Part shown: in pieces, positions 58,764 to 64,000 of the stretch | How positions within the stretch are numbered: the stretch's first letter is position 1 | Layout of the letters: each line of letters begins with the position of its first letter | Source: Hirsutella rhossiliensis | Taxonomy: Eukaryota; Ascomycota; Sordariomycetes; Hypocreales; Ophiocordycipitaceae | DNA: 64,000 nt | Assembly (NCBI RefSeq): GCF_020360975.1 | Contig: NW_025408670.1 | Location: forward strand, 4,774,001-4,838,000 | Direction: 5' to 3' | Translations under genes and position numbers: made by a program | Notes under the pieces: generated by a model | What the model was told of the DNA's origin: nothing | What the model saw: only the letters and a program-made list of their open reading frames with translations | Databases searched by the model: none

Positions 58764-61036
58764 GATGGCCGGGTTGCCCGCGACTTAGCGACAACGATGA
58801 CGAAGACTGAAGGCGTCGCGGGCAGGCGTAGTGATGGTATGGAGAGTGCCCCTCGTGGGGAAAGAAGGGGGATTGGGTGATGAGGTTCAGCGCGAGATAC
58901 CTAGACGATGCTAGAGATGTTGCCCAGAGGAAGAAAAGGAGTCGAAGTTGGCCTTGGCCGTGGGCGATCGCGGATTGGCCGACGGACAGGGGAGAGAACT
59001 AGCTAGTGGCGCATCGGTAGGGGCCTTCCGGGAGTCGACAATACGTCCGTCGCTGGCGTTTCGGCTGGGAGCTGATCGGCGGTTTCAACACCCAAGCGAC
59101 CTGGAAGCGGGTACTGCTGCTTTTCTTGGCCGAACAGGTGGCTCTAGCCAGTGTGGGTTCTCCGGCATGCGCGGGAACGCAGACATACACTCTCCAGCAG
59201 CAGCCAGAGTCGCGGACCAAGGCCAGCCGCCGAGTGAGTGCGCGTGGATGAGGCACGAGAGGAGGGTGTTTGTGTGCGCGTGTCTCGTGATGATGAAGGG
59301 GGGGAAGAGAGCGAGAGAGCATCATTTGAACGGGAAAGACGCAGGACTTGGGACTGGTACCTGGGTATGCGCACGCTACCTCGACGGTACCTACCTACAA
59401 ACATGCAGCAGAGCGTGGGGTCACGCTCAGTGGACACTGCTCGAGGGCCTCGTGGGCAGGGGAGGGGGGCGTGATAGGCGCCTTGGCCAGGCATGTGAGC
59501 CGCCTGACCACAGGCATGGATGAAATTTATCGAATGGGCGCCTGCCAATGACTGCGCCGGAGAGGCCTTTCAAGCAGAAGACTGTAAAAACTCGCGGCAA
59601 GGTTCTGGACCTCGATACATGCTTTTCTCAAGCCGACGCGACATGTCGGCGCAGGGAGTGGTTGGTGTCTGTGGGATTCATCTGCTGAGAGGTACCTCCC
59701 AGGTACCCCCTTGCGCGAGGTACACGGCCAGCGTGCCTACAGTCATACACAATTTGTAGGTGATGGAATGAAAACAAGCAGTATTAATTAATTATAGCAC
59801 TTCTCTCGAGAAAGTCTGACCACCCTTGCGACTCTGATGCACGCAATCGCAAAGTGTAAGCCTCTCGGGCTGGCGCAACGCCCGGCGGCCCAAGCGCCAG
59901 CTCTCTGGCCACCACCTCGAGAAGGATGAAGCACTTTTGAAGAGTTGGAAGCGCCAAAGCGACAAGATCCAATGGGATTGCCCGCCCAGTTTCCTTGCCT
60001 GGGGGGCCGAGAGACTTCCACCAACACCTGCAAAGCAGAGCTTTGGGCTGATGATGACACGCATAGCACTGGCGTCTTCGTCCCCAATCAAAGAGCCCCG
60101 ATTCCTGATACTGTACGTCTTCCCCATGCAACAGGCGCCTCTTGCCTGCGGGAAGCCCCGACATCAACAAGGGTGCCCCCCGGCCAATGGAAGTGCACAG
60201 CTGATACAGTGCAGTTGTACATAGCCCGCAGCTCAGGGGCGTTTGTTCGTGGTGCCAACAGGGAAACGATTGGCGCTGTGCCACATGGATGCTGGCTGCA
60301 GTGTTGCCTTGTGCTGCAAGGAACCGAAACGAAGCCTCTATCGCGAGACTGACGGTGGCTTGTTTGGCCATGGAGTCAAGGAGAGTCAAAAAGGAGTCAA
60401 GTCTGCGACCGACACGTTTGCGCAGCGCTGACGTCAAGACGTAAAGAGGCCGTGTCGAGCATGCTGGACTGTCATCTTGTCCGGCAGTTGACTGGTTACT
60501 AGGCATTCCAGGAGCTTCAGAATGCCGCCCAGGCAAAGCACCCCCTGAGCTGACTCCCGCTCGCTACAGCGCGCTGACAGCATTTCTGGCGCGACTAGAC
60601 GCATCTCGCTAGACGTTTCAAAGATGCTTCTAGAGGTCCACTACCTTACCGTCGTAATGGTAGATATTGTAGTCGGCGCAAGGCCGAAACCGCCATGCGT
60701 GCTCCTTGGGTACAAAATGCGGGAGCCCTTGTTTGGGCGCAAAGTGGCCCCTTTGTTGAATACCTGGCAGATGTCGTGTGATCGCTAAAGTCGCGTGCCG
60801 TCCGGGCCGCTCCGGGTATCTGGGATAATGCATCCGGTTCTTCGATTGGAGACTCCAACGTCCTTTGACCCTGCGAGACCCTGAGCCATGAGTCGCCTGC
60901 ACAGTAGTTCCAAAGGGAAGTCGCTTACTCGCTTCTTGGCGATGTAACAACTCCTCACGCAAAATCCTATTGTGCATCCAGGGCGGCACGAACATCGACT
61001 CGTCCGTAAAGCCCCTCATCTCATCGCAGGAGCCCG
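58764..61036. other. Intergenic region upstream of CHS4
   Basis: About 2.3 kb between the CHS4 start and the 3' end of the 2OG oxygenase. A minus-strand frame of about 240 codons (59784-60506) is open, but its composition and lack of motifs do not support a gene. The AT-rich TTAATTAATTATA near 59783-59796 stands out. Confidence 0.4.
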
Positions 61037-62041
61037 TCACCATCTGACGCAAAGATCGGTGCGCAAGACCCATTTCTCCCCTGCCGTCACTTCGCGGCCT
61101 TCGTGCTGCATGTAAAGGTCCACAATCAGCAAGCGATGCGCAATCAGATTCATCACCGGCACGACTCAATCCAGCAGGCAGGCACCAGCGTGAGGCAAAG
61201 GCAAAGACTCACCAGCAGGCAGTCGGCACCGTGCTTATGGAGAAGAAGCATCCCCGTCTCCAGCGGCACGGCAATCTCCTCGGCCGACGACTTCCGGTCA
61301 TGGGGGTAAAATACCGTCTCGCCGCCGACGCAGCCCTCTGCCGCCGAGGTGAGGTAGAGCAGCAAGGTCCAGGTGGTGCGGGCAGGCGTGGGCGGTTCCG
61401 TCGGGAGGGTCACGTCGTTGTGGTCGTCGTCTGCCGTTGGGCCTCGTTGTTAGCCGACCATACAGAGAAGAGGAGAAGACGATGGGGTCCAATTTGGGTA
61501 TCCCACAGTGACAGTCAAAGTATTGCCCTTTGGAGTAGCGGTATACCCTGATATTCGGGCTAAGTCCAACGGGCTCCCCGCCCCTATTCCGAGAAGCAAC
61601 AGCACACCGTCAGCCTCCAATTGCTCTCCAGAGCGGAAAGACGAAAACTGACCACAAGTCTCTGACATGGGCGCTCTCGGAGAGAGCCTCCCTCAGCCCC
61701 GTGTGTTCCCACAAGCGCCCCGCAAAGGCAGCATCATCGACCTGCAGCCTGTCGTTGACACGCACCGCATCGCCGCGCTTCGGCCGCGCCGGCGTCGTCT
61801 GCAGCGGGAGCGTGCGGAGAAAGGCCACATAGTCGCGGCACAGGGAGCGCGGGAAGAAGGACGGGACGAGGGCGATTCTGGGCGTGGCCGGGTGCAGTTG
61901 CGGCGTGAGGTCGGCGACGGGCAGCGGCGGCTTGAACTGCGGCCAGGCGGGCGGCGATAGAGGTGGTGCTTTTGTCGGCGCGGGTGCAGAGGATATCTGG
62001 GATGGGCGCTTGGAGGATGACGATGCCTTGGGCTTAGGCAT
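61037..62041 (-). CDS. 2-oxoglutarate/Fe(II) dioxygenase (prolyl-4-hydroxylase-like)
   Basis: Four exons (61653-62041, 61507-61583, 61213-61430, 61037-61105) encode 250 residues. Splicing assembles a double-stranded beta-helix dioxygenase. GLSPNIRVYRYSKGQYFDCH contains the first iron ligand, His155, with Asp157 in the HxD motif (HYDDHND). The core sheet is TTWTLLLYLTSAAEGCVGGE and TVFYPHDRKS. The distal ligand is probably His229 in HEGREVTAGEKWVLRTDL, with Arg243 likely binding 2-oxoglutarate. The family hydroxylates proteins or small molecules; fungal members of this size are largely uncharacterised. The first 45 residues are Lys/Ser/Pro-rich. Intron donors GTCAGT and GTGGGA are weak, but phase and motif continuity support them. 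The gene is divergent from AIM11. Confidence 0.88.
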
Positions 62042-62821
62042 GATGAGGAGGGTAAGCTTGAGGGTTGAAGGCGACACCGAGGTCCGAGATGCGGGAGAAT
62101 TGGAGCGTAACAAGCGCACCTCGTAAGATGGTCTCGGAAGGGCGGCGGATATGCTTAGTAGGGGGGATGAAAGTAGAAGCACGCAAGTCGAAAATATAGC
62201 AGCCCCAGCCGCAACAAGGCTTCCCTGGTCCACGTGGAGCATGCATGCGGCAACAAATTAAACATGCTGCCGACAGCCCTCCCAACTGGCCAACAGCTCT
62301 CTCGAGGCGGCCGCGTTTAATGCGACCCGTGCTTGCATGCAGTCTTGCACTCACACGCCCCATCCATCAGGGCTCCAGTTCGCCATGACTTAGTAAAATC
62401 GGCAAAAATTGGGTGGATATTTTCCAAAAAGAAATTGACATACAGCAGCCGGTGTTCGCTGGTCGTCACCGACCCAACTACTAATCTGCCCCTTACATGC
62501 TTATTTAGCCGAGATCGGACGGGATCGGAATTTCTCATGCAGGTATGGCCGTATGTGAAAGTATGGGGGTGGAGTATGACCTATGACCTGCATGGTCATG
62601 CGAGTGACCTCGCCCTGATGCAGGTGATGCAGCCCCATCCCTGCTTGACCTTCAGCGCCCGCCAATCAACAGGGCTTTACGGAGTAGAGGAACCTCGAGA
62701 TGCCGGATTCTTACTGCCCGCACCTCGGACTTTGACGAGCCGCCCTGACAATACGGCCAAGAGAGGAGAGCACAGAAACTCTCGAATATTACACCGTCTG
62801 CCCGTCTCATGCCCTCGTCCA
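62042..62821. promoter_or_regulatory. Divergent promoter region of the 2OG oxygenase and AIM11
   Basis: 780 bp between two divergent start codons. It includes an AT-rich part (62395-62500). The frame of AIM11 stays open upstream of its chosen start, but this text is not conserved-looking. Confidence 0.5.
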
Positions 62822-63382
62822 ATGTCCTTCGGCACGCCCACCATGCCCCCCAACGTCGGTGACGAGCCGCCTTCTCCTCCCCCGGACCAGGCCTCGACCT
62901 CCTCGACCTCCAGCACGTCGGCCTACTCGCCCTTGGCCCGCCAGCTCCGACAGATGGGCCTCTTCGTCGCTGGCGCAACCTTCCTCGCCGCCTCAGTCGC
63001 CGTCTCGCGCCGCTCCGTGCTCCGCCGCCGCCTCGACTCCCTCCCCGCCTTCCACACCTCGAACCGCCGCGTCCCGGTATTTGACGGCTCCGACCGCATC
63101 GGTCTCGCCGCCCAGGCCCTCGGCCTCGCCACCCTCAACGTCATGAGCTTCGGCGTCCTGCTCACCGGCGGCATCGGCTGGGGGTTCGACCTCTGCTCCG
63201 TCGCCGAGCTGCGCCAACGTACCCAGGCCGCCCTCCAAAGGCCCGGCAGCATGGACCCAGAGGCCGAGAGGGAGATGGAGGAGATGATGAAGTCGCTGCT
63301 CGATAAGCTCGGCATGGATGCAACACCCCCGGAAAAGCCCCCTACGTCGGGCGCAGGTGGCGACGTCCCGCCCAAGAAGTGA
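62822..63382 (+). CDS. AIM11: AIM11 mitochondrial membrane protein
   Basis: Single exon of 186 residues starting MSFGTPTMPPNVG. After a Ser/Pro/Thr-rich N-terminus, RQLRQMGLFVAGATFLAASV forms a first membrane segment followed by SRRSVLRRR. A loop RVPVFDGSDRIGLAAQALG leads into the second segment LATLNVMSFGVLLTGGIGWG, then FDLCSVAELRQRTQ. This two-helix pattern with ALGLATLNVxSFG is that of Aim11 (altered inheritance of mitochondria), a small protein of unknown function linked to mitochondrial genome maintenance in yeast. The ATG at 62822 was chosen because upstream in-frame sequence is non-conserved promoter DNA. The acidic helix MDPEAEREMEEMMKSLLDKL ends the protein. Confidence 0.85.
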   Translation: MSFGTPTMPPNVGDEPPSPPPDQASTSSTSSTSAYSPLARQLRQMGLFVAGATFLAASVAVSRRSVLRRRLDSLPAFHTSNRRVPVFDGSDRIGLAAQALGLATLNVMSFGVLLTGGIGWGFDLCSVAELRQRTQAALQRPGSMDPEAEREMEEMMKSLLDKLGMDATPPEKPPTSGAGGDVPPKK

Positions 63383-63896
63383 TGGTCGCTTTCCTCATCT
63401 GGCCTCGATTTCGGCGCGCATCTCTCTTTGTTCTATACCAAACCAATGAAAACTGAACACAGCGGTAATGCGTCATCTTCCTATACCCAGCGTCTATGTA
63501 GACAACCCGTGAAGCCACCAAGGTTCATCGGACATACTCAGCATGAAGCATGACCGAAACCCGAAGTTGGATTGCGCCTCACGCAGGCCGTTCCAGACAT
63601 GTTCCGCAATGAAGCTGCACCCAAGATCAACCCTCGAGTCCTGGAGCCTCCAAGTTGCTGTGCTCGTCGACAGCCGAAAAAATACAAAACCTTCAATGAT
63701 CCGCCTTCTCCAGATCATGCTCTATCATCGCAAACGCCGTGTGCCTCCAGCATGCCCGAGCATCTGGCCCCAGGGCATCCCAATCCAAGCACGATCCACC
63801 GTCTTTCCGAGAAAAGGAAATCAAACGAGCGTCTTACCTTTTGCAACACCAACCATCCGTCTCCATCTCGCAACACCCATGAGCGTTGATCGTCTC
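63383..63896. other. Convergent intergenic region
   Basis: About 510 bp between the 3' end of AIM11 and the 3' end of a minus-strand gene at the window edge. No gene seen. Confidence 0.45.
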
Positions 63897-64000
63897 TCAC
63901 TTCTCCTTCCCCTCCTCGGATTTGACGCTCCTCTTCATCTCCAGCATCTCATCCATGCCCTCCAAGCTCCCCCTGCGGCCCCAGTTCTTGGGCTGCCTCT
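63897..64000 (-). CDS. 3' end of an unrecognised protein, partial
   Basis: A minus-strand frame entering from the right edge reads RQPKNWGRRGSLEGMDEMLE, then MKRSVKSEEGKEK and a TGA stop at 63897-63899. The text is highly charged, as in many C-terminal tails, and looks coding. It is too short to assign, and the rest lies outside the window. Confidence 0.45.
   Translation of the reverse strand, partial: RQPKNWGRRGSLEGMDEMLEMKRSVKSEEGKEK

Noticed and set aside
59784..60506. Minus-strand open frame of about 240 codons
   Set aside because: No recognisable motif or splice partner. Comparable-length chance frames occur elsewhere in this GC-rich window.
60630..61169. Minus-strand frame overlapping the last exon of the 2OG oxygenase
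   Set aside because: It overlaps that exon in another frame, and the exon's HEGREVTAGEKW text is clearly the true coding frame.

Overview
The window is nuclear DNA of a filamentous ascomycete, most likely a GC-rich Sordariomycete and perhaps of the order Hypocreales. Genes are split by short GT-AG introns (about 50-110 nt) with CTRAC-like branch points. The content is typical of Pezizomycotina: a DASH-complex Hsk3, a Pho85-type cyclin, an AIM11 protein, an Elp6, a HET/NACHT NOD-like receptor, and a Chs4/Skt5 protein with a CaaX box. Exon structures below were assembled by joining reading frames at splice sites that keep phase and restore family motifs. No alignment or expression data were available.

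Layout. 1-433 (-): start of a mitochondrial precursor, probably Mrs2-like, cut by the window edge. 1285-2416 (+): F-box-like protein. 4772-6866 (-): Pcl-type cyclin. 6867-13919: gene-poor. 13920-15935 (-): SUB2/UAP56 RNA helicase, divergent from RNase P subunit RPR2 (16505-17065, +). 17528-17972 (-): HSK3. 19582-22389 (-): ketopantoate-reductase-like protein with a long disordered tail. 22390-31674: 9.3 kb with no recognisable gene. 31675-32697 (+): GST-like protein. 35280-37906 (+): oligopeptide transporter. 38683-39289 (+): ribosomal protein eL37. 39874-40923 (-): ELP6. 41509-43933 (-): MFS transporter. 48217-49222 (+): secreted CAP-family protein. 50466-54375 (+): HET-NACHT NOD-like receptor with a C-terminal C2H2-like zinc-finger module. 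55939-58763 (-): CHS4/SKT5 chitin-synthase activator. 61037-62041 (-): 2OG-Fe(II) oxygenase. 62822-63382 (+): AIM11. 63897-64000 (-): 3' end of an unrecognised gene.

Most genes are housekeeping: mRNA export and splicing, tRNA processing and wobble modification, kinetochore-microtubule coupling, translation, cell-wall synthesis. They show no operon-like logic. The accessory-looking part is about 49.8-54.5 kb. There an NLR-type immune or incompatibility gene sits between a frameshifted fragment of a Cys/Met-metabolism PLP enzyme (upstream) and a decayed antisense WD40 repeat that overlaps the NLR stop codon (downstream). This NLR neighbourhood is the most interesting part of the window. Other points are a CaaX box that exists only if the last CHS4 intron is spliced, an unusually long first intron in SUB2, and two large gene-poor blocks rich in simple repeats and GTAC-type palindromes.
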